A DNA stretch of 27,070 nucleotides from CAWCTB01 sp963798275 (GTDB lineage: Bacteria; Acidobacteriota; Terriglobia; Terriglobales; Acidobacteriaceae), in the NCBI GenBank assembly GCA_963798275.1, contig CAWCTB010000022.1:1-27070 (forward strand). Reading direction: 5' to 3'. Shown here piece by piece: positions 16,405-24,398 of the stretch. The notes under the pieces were generated by a model that had not been told where the DNA came from, did no database searches, and saw only the letters and a program-made list of their open reading frames with translations. A program made the translations under genes and the position numbers. Every line of letters begins with the position of its first letter. The stretch's first letter is position 1.

Positions 16405-17478
16405 TCAGGAAAATCGCTGCGGGGAGAACGGTTGCAGATCGAAATCTGGAGTTTGCTGGGTCAACAACTGGGTCATCACCAATGCCGTAATGGGCGCCAG
16501 CAGGATGCCATCGCGGTAGTGTCCGGTTGCGGCGAAGTATCCGGGGAGCCGAGTCTCGCCCAGGACCGGCAGGTTGTCGGGGGTACCCGGGCGTAAGCCT
16601 GCCCATGCGTCATGCAGGCGCAGTTCGGCGATGGCCGGCACTGCGTTTGCGGCGGCTCGCTGCAATCGCTGGATGGCGCCGGGATTGACGTTCTTATCGA
16701 ACCCGGCATCTTCGACGGTTGCACCCAGCAGGATGCGTCCATCGCTGCGCGGAATGATATACACGTCGGGGGTGCGCACGACGTGCTGCAGCAGCGGCCG
16801 CTCGTGATGCTCTCCGGCCTGCGGTACGACACACGCCATTTGTCCTTTTACTGGCCGAGTGGGTGGGCCGAACGGCTCGATTTCTGCCGCCCACGCGCCC
16901 GCGCAGTTCACCACCGCGGCGGCGGGATAGTGCGATCGCTCGGTGCGTACTCCGGCGGCGCGGCCCTCCTCGACCAGTACGGCCAGCGCTGCCGATCCGG
17001 TGACGAAGTCTACGCCGCGATGCTTCGCGGCCTTGGCTAGCGCGTTGCCCAATGCACGCGGATCGACGCTGGCCTCCGGCAGGAGATAGGCATTGCCGCG
17101 AAGTGCCAGCAGCGGCTCCAAGCCAGTCAAGTCGTCATTGCCCAGACAACGCGCAGCCGCGCAGGCCGGCATATCTTCGAGTTCCAGGAACGCAATGGCT
17201 CCAGCATCGCGGAGATCGGGAGAAATCCCCGACTCGTCCTGCAGTTGGCGCACGAACTCGGGATACAGCGCTGCGCTGGCTTGCGCCATGGCGCGTAATG
17301 CGGGCGGGGTGTGGGGATCGCAGTGCGCGATCATGCCTCCGGCGGCGTAGCTGGCCTCACGCGCCGGTTCGCCCTTCTCGATCACCAGCACGCTGGCGCC
17401 GGCATGCCGCAAGCGCCACGCCAGCGACAAGCCAATCGCGCCCCCGCCGATGATCACCACGTCCCAGGTCTTCACCAT
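16405..17478 (-). CDS. thiO: FAD-dependent glycine oxidase, ThiO-like
   Basis: This 357-aa protein belongs to the DAO family: an N-terminal dinucleotide-binding fold (VVIIGGGAIGLSLAWRLRHAG), an acidic residue after strand 2 (VLVIEKGE), SYAAGGMIAHCDP, RPVKGQMACV, YIIPRSDGRILLGATVEDAGFD and the C-terminal WAGLRPGTPDNLPVLGE and ATGHYRDGILLAP motifs. This combination is typical of ThiO, which oxidises glycine to the imine used to build the thiazole of thiamine. No thiG, thiS or other thiamine gene is nearby, so another small amino-acid oxidase role is possible. It converges with pspA; a weak CTGATC/GATCAG stem (16389-16408) overlaps its stop. Confidence 0.88.
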   Translation of the reverse strand: MVKTWDVVIIGGGAIGLSLAWRLRHAGASVLVIEKGEPAREASYAAGGMIAHCDPHTPPALRAMAQASAALYPEFVRQLQDESGISPDLRDAGAIAFLELEDMPACAAARCLGNDDLTGLEPLLALRGNAYLLPEASVDPRALGNALAKAAKHRGVDFVTGSAALAVLVEEGRAAGVRTERSHYPAAAVVNCAGAWAAEIEPFGPPTRPVKGQMACVVPQAGEHHERPLLQHVVRTPDVYIIPRSDGRILLGATVEDAGFDKNVNPGAIQRLQRAAANAVPAIAELRLHDAWAGLRPGTPDNLPVLGETRLPGYFAATGHYRDGILLAPITALVMTQLLTQQTPDFDLQPFSPQRFS

Positions 17479-17793
17479 TCGATTGTAGGACAGCGCTTCC
17501 CGCCACCTCGTTCGCTCGCGCAGCCAGCCAAGTGTGTCCGCCGGTCACGTCCGAGTGTCTGGTTCCGCCAGAGCACAACTTTCGTCGTTGGGCAGGGTTG
17601 AAAATGAGGTAAAGGAATGAAACGTAAGAGCTCCGGGGTCACGTCCGTAACGCTGCCTGGCAGGTCAATTTCGTAGTGGCGACTTAGTTATCTATCCCGC
17701 ACTCGCTCCGCGCCCTTCTATGGTCCGCAAGATGCTCATTGACAGGCAATTCTGCGTCCCGGAGAATTGAGCTTACAAGGAAAGGATGTATTG
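17479..17793. other. Intergenic region with a promoter for the coiled-coil membrane gene
   Basis: No gene is supported. TTGACA (17739-17744) and GAGAAT (17762-17767) with a 17-bp spacer form a reasonable promoter directed at the ATG at 17794, giving a leader of about 20 bases that contains AAGGAAAGG. The rest (17479-17738) shows nothing recognisable. Confidence 0.6.
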
Positions 17794-18642
17794 ATGTTCG
17801 AAACAGGTACGAGTAAGGTTCTGGATACCCCCCAGCCGGCTTCTCCGCCGCCGCACCAGAGCCCGATTCTGAAATACATATTGTTTGCGCTGGCAGTGAT
17901 TTTCGTCGGCGCGTCGTTGTACTTCATGTACACCCTGAAGACGCGGATCGATGCCCTTGACCAAAAGCAGGCTGCGGCGGATGCCGCTCAGCAGGAACTG
18001 GTCTCCCGGCTGAGGGCCACCTCTTCGGAGTTGCGGCAGGCGCTGAGCACCGAAGTCAGCACTGCCAAGCAGGAGGCCGCGCGCCGCGCTGCCGAACTCG
18101 AGCGCCAGCAGAAAACCGGCGAAGCCAAGCTGAGCGCCGCCCAGCAGCAGCAGAGCCAGCAACTGGCCGCAGTTGGCACCGAAGTTACCGGCGTCAAGTC
18201 TGAACTGGGTGGAGCCAAGGGTGACATCCAGAAAACCCAGTCCGAGCTGGCGGCCACCAATGCCAAGCTGGAGCGGACGATCGGCGATCTGGGAGTGCAG
18301 AGCGGACTGATCGCGCACACTGCCGGAGAACTCGAAATCCTGAAACATAAGGGCGACCGCAATTACTACGACTTCACCCTGCAAAAGGGAAAAAAGACGC
18401 CGGTGTCCACGATCAGCCTGGAGTTGAAGAAGGTCGATCCCAAGAAGAGCCGCTTCACCCTCAACGTGATCGCCGACGACAAGACCATCGAGAAGAAAGA
18501 CCGTACGGTGGGCGAGCCGCTGCAGTTCTACACCGGCCGCGACCACATGCTGTATGAGCTGGTAGTCTTCACTGCCGCCAAGAACACCATCACCGGCTAC
18601 CTGGCGACCCCCAAGAACGCCCCCACTCCGGTAACCCCGTAG
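17794..18642 (+). CDS. Single-pass membrane protein with a long coiled coil, unknown function
   Basis: This 282-aa protein has a short Pro-rich cytosolic tail, one membrane helix at about residues 25-47 (ILKYILFALAVIFVGASLYF), then about 130 residues of Ala/Gln/Glu-rich heptad-like sequence (DALDQKQAAADAAQQELVSR onwards) and a C-terminal, probably beta-rich domain from about residue 190 (DRNYYDFTLQKGKKTPVSTI, SRFTLNVIADDKTIEKKDR). I do not recognise the family. The ATG at 17794 is preferred over the TTG at 17767 because AAGGAAAGG is properly spaced before it. The terminator that follows makes it monocistronic. An envelope spacer or tether role is only an inference from shape. Confidence 0.8.
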   Translation: MFETGTSKVLDTPQPASPPPHQSPILKYILFALAVIFVGASLYFMYTLKTRIDALDQKQAAADAAQQELVSRLRATSSELRQALSTEVSTAKQEAARRAAELERQQKTGEAKLSAAQQQQSQQLAAVGTEVTGVKSELGGAKGDIQKTQSELAATNAKLERTIGDLGVQSGLIAHTAGELEILKHKGDRNYYDFTLQKGKKTPVSTISLELKKVDPKKSRFTLNVIADDKTIEKKDRTVGEPLQFYTGRDHMLYELVVFTAAKNTITGYLATPKNAPTPVTP

Positions 18643-18654
18643 ACTGGTTTTTCG

Positions 18655-18700
18655 GGTGACCCAAGGCTCGCTTCGCGGCGGGCCTTTTTCTTTGGTCACC
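18655..18700 (+). terminator. Intrinsic terminator after the coiled-coil membrane gene
   Basis: GGTGACC (18655-18661) pairs with GGTCACC at the far end (18694-18700), enclosing a second GC-rich stem-loop (GGCTCGC-TTC-GCGGCGGGCC) that runs into CTTTTTCTTT. Confidence 0.75.
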
Positions 18701-19114
18701 TACTGTCGAGCCAATTAAGACTAAGTTCTCCAGAGTTCCTAGTTGTATATACAGCAGGCGCATAGAGGCTGGAAGAAAACCCGGCTATCCGAATGGATAG
18801 CGAAAACAAGTCTAGCGGATAGTCAAGAGAGTAATCTGCGCAGGCTCACCCGAGTCACTGCGTGGCTAAGTACCAATGGCGGCATAGTTGGAGTAGCTGA
18901 GAGCTTCTACACAAAAAGCTTCTACACAGATGGCCATTCACTTGCCCTAGAGAGACGCAAGTGAAGATGGCGACCCGACAGAGAGTACCGCTTGCCTCAC
19001 ACGCTTTCTGCTTTAGCGCTGTCGAGTTTGGTAGAGCGAGCTTCCCAGAGTTCGCAAGTCGCATCATCAATTTCCTTTAGTTACTGCGTCACATCGGAAT
19101 ACTTAGGAGGCACC
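18701..19114. other. Non-coding gap with small repeats before the serine hydrolase
   Basis: No gene is supported. A 7-bp inverted repeat with a 4-base loop, GCTATCC-GAAT-GGATAGC, lies at 18784-18801. AGCTTCTACACA occurs twice, at 18902-18913 and 18917-18928 (15-bp period). The final bases carry AGGAGG (19105-19110) for the next gene. Confidence 0.55.
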
Positions 19115-20314
19115 ATGGATCAGAAAGCAACCGCAACCGCCACAGCACTGCAGGGGGTACACGACCTCGCTATCAACGAGGCGGCCCTGCAGGCCCACGT
19201 CATCAATCCACCACACCTGCAAGGGGTAGTCTCCAGCCGGGGGCTGCACGAAGGGAATCCGCAGCTGGAATTTCACCTGCCTCCGGGGCCCGTCTATCAT
19301 CTCGACGTCAAAGGCTTCGGAGACGCACTGCACGCGGCGCTGAAGGATTGCGTAGCCGGCTACGTCATGCGTCTCAGGCAGAATGGCACCACGATTTACA
19401 CCCTGGAGTGGAATTGGGCCAAGCTGCCGGTGGACGGCGGCGAAGGCTGGAATCCCGATGTGCGCATGCATATCGCAAGCTGCAGCAAGCTCATTACCGC
19501 CATCGCAATGACCAGGCTGCTCAACAATAAGGGAATCTCGTATGATTCTCCGATTGCCCCACATCTACCCAACTACTGGGTGAAAGGGCCGCACGTCAAC
19601 CAGGTCACCTTTCGCCACCTGATGACCCAAAGGTCGGGCTTCAATTTCGGTGTGCAGAGCTCCGCCTCCGATTATGGGTTCATGAAGTCCCAGGTAGCCG
19701 CCGGCACCACACACCTGGGTCAATACTGGTACCAGAACATGAATTTCGGCTTGTGCCGGATCCTGATTGCCACCATCAACGGGAACATCTCGCCGGGCTT
19801 CATCGCCACCGACCAGTTTTGGGATTTCGTCACCATCCAGGCGTACAAGACGTACGTGAACCAGCATTTGTTCACGCCCTCCGGTGTCTCCGGGCCAACT
19901 CTCGATCATCCCTCTCCGGACGCGCTGGCCTACGAGTTTCCGCCCATCACCGGCTGGAATTCGGGCGACCTGTCTACGGTGAGCGGCGGTGCCGGATGGC
20001 ATATGTCCCCAGACGACCTGCTGAACGTGATGGGGACCTTCCGTCGCAATGGCACCATCATGACCAACGCCCAGGCGCAGACCATGCTCGACGACGGCTT
20101 CGGTATCGACGTGATCATGTCGACTCCGCTGGGGAAGCTTTATAACAAGAACGGATTGTGGGCTGACGGCGCGGGTCGCACGGAACAAAGCTTGACCTAC
20201 TTCCTGCCGCAAGGCATGGAACTGGTAGTGTTGGCCAACTCGCCGATTTGTGTGCAAAAGACCTTTTTCCGCGATCTGGTAACCAACATTTACCTGGCGA
20301 ACATCAAGTCCTAG
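19115..20314 (+). CDS. Serine hydrolase of the class C beta-lactamase/esterase fold
   Basis: This 399-aa protein has the penicillin-binding/beta-lactamase-fold signatures: SxxK as SCSK (Ser122, Lys125) within HIASCSKLITAIAMTRLL, the FRHLMTQRSGF segment (the usual HLLTHTSG), YxN as YQN (206-208), and a late GLWADGAGRTEQSLTYFLPQ segment where the third motif (HxG/KTG) would be. AGGAGG precedes the ATG at 19115; an upstream GTG at 18992 would add an implausible Ser-rich extension. There is no signal peptide, which is unusual because most relatives act in the periplasm. The substrate (ester, amide or D-peptide) cannot be told. The same-strand PLD-like gene follows after 413 bp. Confidence 0.87.
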   Translation: MDQKATATATALQGVHDLAINEAALQAHVINPPHLQGVVSSRGLHEGNPQLEFHLPPGPVYHLDVKGFGDALHAALKDCVAGYVMRLRQNGTTIYTLEWNWAKLPVDGGEGWNPDVRMHIASCSKLITAIAMTRLLNNKGISYDSPIAPHLPNYWVKGPHVNQVTFRHLMTQRSGFNFGVQSSASDYGFMKSQVAAGTTHLGQYWYQNMNFGLCRILIATINGNISPGFIATDQFWDFVTIQAYKTYVNQHLFTPSGVSGPTLDHPSPDALAYEFPPITGWNSGDLSTVSGGAGWHMSPDDLLNVMGTFRRNGTIMTNAQAQTMLDDGFGIDVIMSTPLGKLYNKNGLWADGAGRTEQSLTYFLPQGMELVVLANSPICVQKTFFRDLVTNIYLANIKS

Positions 20315-20727
20315 TGTCATGACTGGGCCTTGCAGGAACCGGGGGCGGATGGCCTGGCAAACTATCCGCCCCTAAATGGCCGTGAAGGTTGTTGTTCAAG
20401 CCTCCTTGGCGGGGGCGACGATTTTCTCAAGCCAGGTGGTTGGTTAAGGGCCGGGTACCCGAGCTTTCGCTGCCTTGGGCCGCGATTTGCATTGACACCC
20501 GAAGCGGGACAAAGCTACTGTAATGCCGCTTAGCGTAAAAGCCGCAGCACGAAAGTGCCAACGCCATTCCGAGCCTGCGATCCGTCTGCACTGCCTGTCA
20601 CAGTCGCATACGACTACAGTTGCGAAACCAAGCAACAGTGTAACTTTGGACTCTCGGGCATTCGTCGAAGCCTGAGCGCCCGGAAATCAACCGCAAACTT
20701 TGCACCCAGCAGCCAAGAGAAGGAATT
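20315..20727. other. Intergenic region with hairpin and candidate promoter
   Basis: GGGGCGGAT (20342-20350) and ATCCGCCCC (20364-20372) form a perfect 9-bp stem soon after the serine-hydrolase stop, but no T tract follows. TTGACA (20492-20497) and TACTGT (20516-20521), spacer 18, could serve the PLD-like gene. The GAAGGA ribosome-binding site lies just before 20728. No gene is seen. Confidence 0.5.
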
Positions 20728-22914
20728 ATGGCGAATCAAGGAAGAGTCGTAGCTCTACACAGCAATGATGTTGTTTTTCTGGCATGGCAATACGACGAGC
20801 AGATCCCGGGATGCCTGGGATTCACGGTTCGCCGCAAGGACCTGACGCAGCCCGCTGCCGATTTCCAGGCGTTGCCCGCGTGGGTGGGATGGCAAGGGGG
20901 GAGCAATGCGGACTGGAAGCCGCAGACCACGGACGTCTGGCCGGTGCAGAAGTTCACCTGGCGGGATTTCTCGGCGCAGGCAGGCGGCAGCTACCAGTAC
21001 CAGGTGATGCCCATGATCGGCTCGCCTGGCTCGCTGCAGCCCGACGAAGACCTGCTGTTGACCACTGAACCGGTGAATCTGACGCCGGCCACGGCCAACA
21101 ACATCTCCGCCTATTTCAACAACGGAATCCTCTCCACCCAGAGTGTGGCCCACTTTCTGCCACCCGATGCCAAGGGCGCTCCCAGCTCGGGGGCGCTGAT
21201 GAAGCACATCACGGTGCCGGGAGATCCGTTGCGCAAGAGCCTGGCCGGCCAGGCGATTGAAGCAGTCATGACCTTGCTGAAGCGTGCCCAGACGGATGGT
21301 GGAGAGTGTTATTGCGCGCTGTATGAACTTGACGACCCTGAGCTGATCAAGCAGATCCTGGCGACCGGCGACAAGGTGCACGTCATCCTGTCGGCCACTC
21401 CGACCAACGACACCTCCAAAGGGGGAGCGCCCACCAGCCGCCAGCAACTGCATCAGGCGGGCATCGATATTTCCGACCGCATGCTGCCGCCGCAGGACAT
21501 TGGACACAACAAGTCCATCGTGTATGTGGACGCCTCGGGCAAGCCGGCAGCGGTGCTGGCCGGCAGCACCAACTGGACGGTGACGGGATTGTGCGCCCAG
21601 AGTAACAATTCGGTGATCATCGAGGACCCGAATCTAGCCGCGGTTTACATGGACTATTGGAACCGTCTCAAGGCAGACACCGACCAGGCCAAAGGGGACC
21701 CGAAGGCGTATCAGGCGGCGGCTTTCCGCACTGCCAATAACCAGCCCCACAAGTTGGGAGAGACCACGGTATGGTTTTCGCCCAACACGGCGCGCAAGTC
21801 CAAGCCGCCGGGCTTGAGCGTACCGGACGACTTGAGCGAGGGAGCCAAGTGTCCGGCGGAAGCGCCGGGCGATATGTTCGAAGTCTTTCAGGCCATCCAC
21901 GCCGCCAAACAAGCGGTGCTGTTCCTGGAGTTCATGCCGGGAAGCCCGAGCGTGCTGGACGTGATCAAGGATGTCGAGCAGAGCAATCCCGCGCTGTTCA
22001 TTCGCGGCGCGGCCACGGACCCACAGGCCATCCAGAAATTCGATGACCAGCATCCGATGACCACGGAACTGTATCACCGCAGCGCCACCGGCGATCCCGA
22101 CGTGGTGTTCGAAACCGGAGTCGCGGCCACCGCCATCAACGATCAGTTCGCTTATTGGAAGAAGGAGCTGTTGAAGTCGTCGCCGTCGGCTCACGCCATC
22201 ATTCATGACAAGATCGTTGTGATCGATCCCCTATCGGAGAGCGATTGCGTGGTGGTGATGGGCAGTCACAACCAGGGATACAAAGCGTCCTACGCCAATG
22301 ACGAGAACCTGGTGATCTTTCGCGGCAACCGTCCGCTGGCCATGGCATACACCACGCACGTCATGGACGTATACGACCACTATCGCTGGCGGTTCGCTGT
22401 CCAGAACAAGCAGACGCAGGCCTGGACGGGGCTGGTCACTACACCCGACTGGCAGGACCGGTATTTCCAGCCGGGAAGCATGGCCTACCAGGAGCTGGCG
22501 TTCTGGGTCGGGGCGCCATCGCAGGGCAACGGAACGGCTGTGCCAGCGCCGGGTGCCCCCGGGGCGGCGACCGCGGCCGGCGTTAAGGCAGTTGCGAAAC
22601 GGCCATCACCTCCACCACCGCCACCTGCGGCGACCGCTACTGCTGGGACGGGCGCGACGGGGAGTGCGGTGAAAACAACGCCTGCCTCAGCGCCAGCCAC
22701 TACGGGCCAGCCGGCCGCGGTTCCATACAAGACAGCTCACAAAGTCGCCCACAAAACCGCGAACAAAGTGGCACACAAGGTGGCACATAAAACAGCGCCT
22801 AAGGTCGCCCACAAGACGGCGCACAAAGTCGTACACAAGACCGCGAGCAAGACGGCGCACAAAACGCCGCACAAGGCAGTTCATTCACCGGCGAAGCGCG
22901 CACCGAAACGCTGA
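20728..22914 (+). CDS. Phospholipase D-like protein with a Lys/His-rich repeat tail
   Basis: This 728-aa protein has an N-terminal fibronectin-III-like region (~1-120), then two PLD catalytic halves. The second HKD is canonical, HDKIVVID with GSHNQG (His493, Lys495, Asp500, Gly512-Ser513, Asn515). The first is HNKSIVYVD with GSTNW (His260, Lys262, Asp268), one residue longer than HxKx4D. PLD enzymes cleave phosphodiesters in lipids or nucleic acids, so the substrate is open. A Pro/Ala-rich linker (~610-665) leads to 13 tetrapeptide repeats of the KTAH/KVAH type (668-719) and a basic end, a strongly cationic tail reminiscent of histone-H1-like proteins. There is no signal peptide. GAAGGA precedes the start. 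Confidence 0.88.
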   Translation: MANQGRVVALHSNDVVFLAWQYDEQIPGCLGFTVRRKDLTQPAADFQALPAWVGWQGGSNADWKPQTTDVWPVQKFTWRDFSAQAGGSYQYQVMPMIGSPGSLQPDEDLLLTTEPVNLTPATANNISAYFNNGILSTQSVAHFLPPDAKGAPSSGALMKHITVPGDPLRKSLAGQAIEAVMTLLKRAQTDGGECYCALYELDDPELIKQILATGDKVHVILSATPTNDTSKGGAPTSRQQLHQAGIDISDRMLPPQDIGHNKSIVYVDASGKPAAVLAGSTNWTVTGLCAQSNNSVIIEDPNLAAVYMDYWNRLKADTDQAKGDPKAYQAAAFRTANNQPHKLGETTVWFSPNTARKSKPPGLSVPDDLSEGAKCPAEAPGDMFEVFQAIHAAKQAVLFLEFMPGSPSVLDVIKDVEQSNPALFIRGAATDPQAIQKFDDQHPMTTELYHRSATGDPDVVFETGVAATAINDQFAYWKKELLKSSPSAHAIIHDKIVVIDPLSESDCVVVMGSHNQGYKASYANDENLVIFRGNRPLAMAYTTHVMDVYDHYRWRFAVQNKQTQAWTGLVTTPDWQDRYFQPGSMAYQELAFWVGAPSQGNGTAVPAPGAPGAATAAGVKAVAKRPSPPPPPPAATATAGTGATGSAVKTTPASAPATTGQPAAVPYKTAHKVAHKTANKVAHKVAHKTAPKVAHKTAHKVVHKTASKTAHKTPHKAVHSPAKRAPKR
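22729..22884 (+). repeat. Tandem 12-bp coding repeat encoding KTAH/KVAH units
   Basis: Thirteen consecutive 12-bp units encode tetrapeptides beginning with Lys (one is KTPH, one KVVH, one KAVH) at the C-terminus of the PLD-like protein. Codons vary between units (AAG/AAA, GTC/GTG), so the repeat is conserved at protein level rather than being a fresh DNA slippage array. Confidence 0.85.
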
Positions 22915-23098
22915 GTCCGGGCGTCCGGCAACGGTTCTCGGCGGAGTAGGAGAAAACGGCGGAAAAATCGACCGGCCCTCGCTGATTCCAGGCGGCTTCT
23001 GGGTGGCGAGGGCCGCGCTATTTGGATCTACTGCCCCCAGCGGAGAGATTTCGAGCAAGTCTGGGTACTTCGTGAGTTGTCAGGAAGAGGGCAGGAAG

Positions 23099-23124
23099 AA
23101 AGGCGGCCCCGAAGGACCGCCTTT
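23099..23124 (-). terminator. Terminator of PEP-CTERM gene 1
   Basis: AAAGGCGG (23099-23106) and CCGCCTTT (23117-23124) form a perfect stem. Read on the minus strand it ends in TTTCTTCC, shortly after the PEP-CTERM stop at 23142. Confidence 0.75.
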
Positions 23125-23141
23125 AGGTTCTGGATCAGGTT

Positions 23142-23860
23142 TCAGTCGGCGAACAATCCTAGGCGCTTGCGCATTCTTCCGACCAAGCCGAGTAGTCCGG
23201 TACCGAGCAGCAGCATCGTGCCGGGTTCTGGAGTTGCAGCACCACTTACCAGAAAAGTCTGGCCGTAGGTAGCGGTGTCGGGGTTGCCGAAGGCTGAAAT
23301 GGTGCTGGAACCATCCCATGCGTAGGTCGTGTCGTAGGTCAGCCCGGAAGCGAAGTGAGCCGTCCAGGCCAAATCACCGAAATCGGCGAAGTCGTCCCAC
23401 GGCGTGGTGCCGATGTTGCCGTAGAGGTTTTCGTTGTTGTAGAAGTTGAAGCCGCCCCCACCATCGCCAGCAACATGCTGGAACAGGAGGTCGCCGAAAG
23501 CGATCTGTTCCAACCGAGTTGGCGTAGTCCTGAGGCTGGGAGACGGTGAACAACGCGACGTACGCGCCGTTGGCCAGGGCGAGTCCGCCGGTATTGATCG
23601 TTATCGGCGTTAAGGCGGCGGTTCCGGTATACACGATGGGGCCAGTGCTAAAGAGCGGGGCACCCAAGGCGCCCTGAAGCGGGTTGCCGCCCAGCAGGTT
23701 TCCGTTCCAGGCGTAAATCTCCGCATGGAAGGTCTCGATTGAAGTCGAAGGGCCGGTGAGGTAAAAGGTGAAGTCGTTGAGGACATCGCCGGCATTCATG
23801 TAGGCACTCAAGGCCAACAGAAGAACGCAGAGCGTTGCGAAGACGTGGCAGCATTTTCAT
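23142..23860 (-). CDS. PEP-CTERM domain secreted protein 1 (two frameshifts)
   Basis: The repaired product is about 238 aa and closely resembles PEP-CTERM protein 2. It starts MKMLP (ATG at 23860, AAGGA upstream) with a leader LLLALSAYMNAGDV. It then has FHAEIYAWNGNLLGGNPLQG, QHVAGDGGGGFNFYNN, TTPWDDFADFGDLAWTAHF and TYAWDGSST. It ends with the sorting signal TPEPGTMLLLGTGLLGLVGR plus a basic tail, recognised by exosortase in families that have it. Frame changes are needed near 23845 (one extra base around CCACGTC) and near 23517 (extra T in GTTGG, restoring SVEQIAFGDLLFQ). Proteins of this type are typically surface or matrix proteins. No exosortase gene is in the window. Confidence 0.87.
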
Positions 23861-24337
23861 GGTTTTCCTTCTCTTCCTGCGGATCAATGGGGCGCAACGC
23901 CAGTTGGCGGGAAATCGCGCCGAAGGCGTCTGTTTTTTGACTGCGTGACACAGAGCGAAGCCGAGCGAACAAACTTAGGCCCAACCCCCACGGTTGAGGC
24001 TGAAAAAGAGTATGACCTAACCGTCCGAATGTCAACCCAGCACTTTCGTCGGCGGCACTTTCGTCGGATGTAGAGGTTATTACGATTTCAACCAGGCAAC
24101 CAGGCATAGTCGGCTGCAGCAGGGGCGATGTTCAAACAAATTCGCAGGGGCGTAGTGGGCTGAGTTATTGACGGGTTGTGCCACCATCGCGAACCAAGCC
24201 GAGTCCGGACACAGCGAGACTCTATCGGTGCTGCTTGCGGCGGATTCTTTTCAGAAAGGGGACCGACCCGGCGACGTTGTGCAAGAGGCAATTGCGTCCG
24301 GTCGCATGTAGCTGTTGCGGCAGAACTTGTCGGAGAC
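23861..24337. other. Gap between the PEP-CTERM genes, with promoter and direct repeats
   Basis: No gene is supported. The minus-strand promoter at 24007-24035 and the 15-bp-spaced repeats at 24041-24067 are described separately. The stretch 24068-24337 shows nothing recognisable. Confidence 0.55.
24007..24067 (-). promoter_or_regulatory. Promoter of PEP-CTERM gene 1 with upstream direct repeat
   Basis: On the minus strand TTGACA (24035-24030) and TACTCT (24012-24007) are 17 bp apart. Immediately upstream of the -35, CCGACGAAAGTG occurs twice (plus-strand 24041-24052 and 24056-24067), spaced 15 bp, a place suited to an activator site. The predicted leader to the ATG at 23860 is long, about 140 bases. 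Confidence 0.6.
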
Positions 24338-24368
24338 AGAAAAGGCAGCGCGACTGGCTGCCTTTTCT
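24338..24368 (-). terminator. Terminator of PEP-CTERM gene 2
   Basis: AGAAAAGGCAGC (24338-24349) and GCTGCCTTTTCT (24357-24368) are perfect 12-bp arms with a 7-base loop. They lie about 30 bp after the stop of the minus-strand gene at 24399; on that strand the stem ends in TTTTCT. Confidence 0.8.
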
Positions 24369-24398
24369 GCGGTGCCCGGACCGGATTGAATCGTAGCG

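Noticed and set aside
17773..18699. 308-aa minus-strand open frame
   Set aside because: Antisense to the coiled-coil membrane gene and runs through its terminator.
18743..18964. Possible 73-aa gene before the serine hydrolase
   Set aside because: No Shine-Dalgarno and no family likeness; the SFYT repeat in it simply reflects the 15-bp DNA repeat.
22729..22884. Periodic repeats considered as a CRISPR or minisatellite array
   Set aside because: The 12-bp period stays in frame with varied synonymous codons and no spacers; it is a protein repeat.
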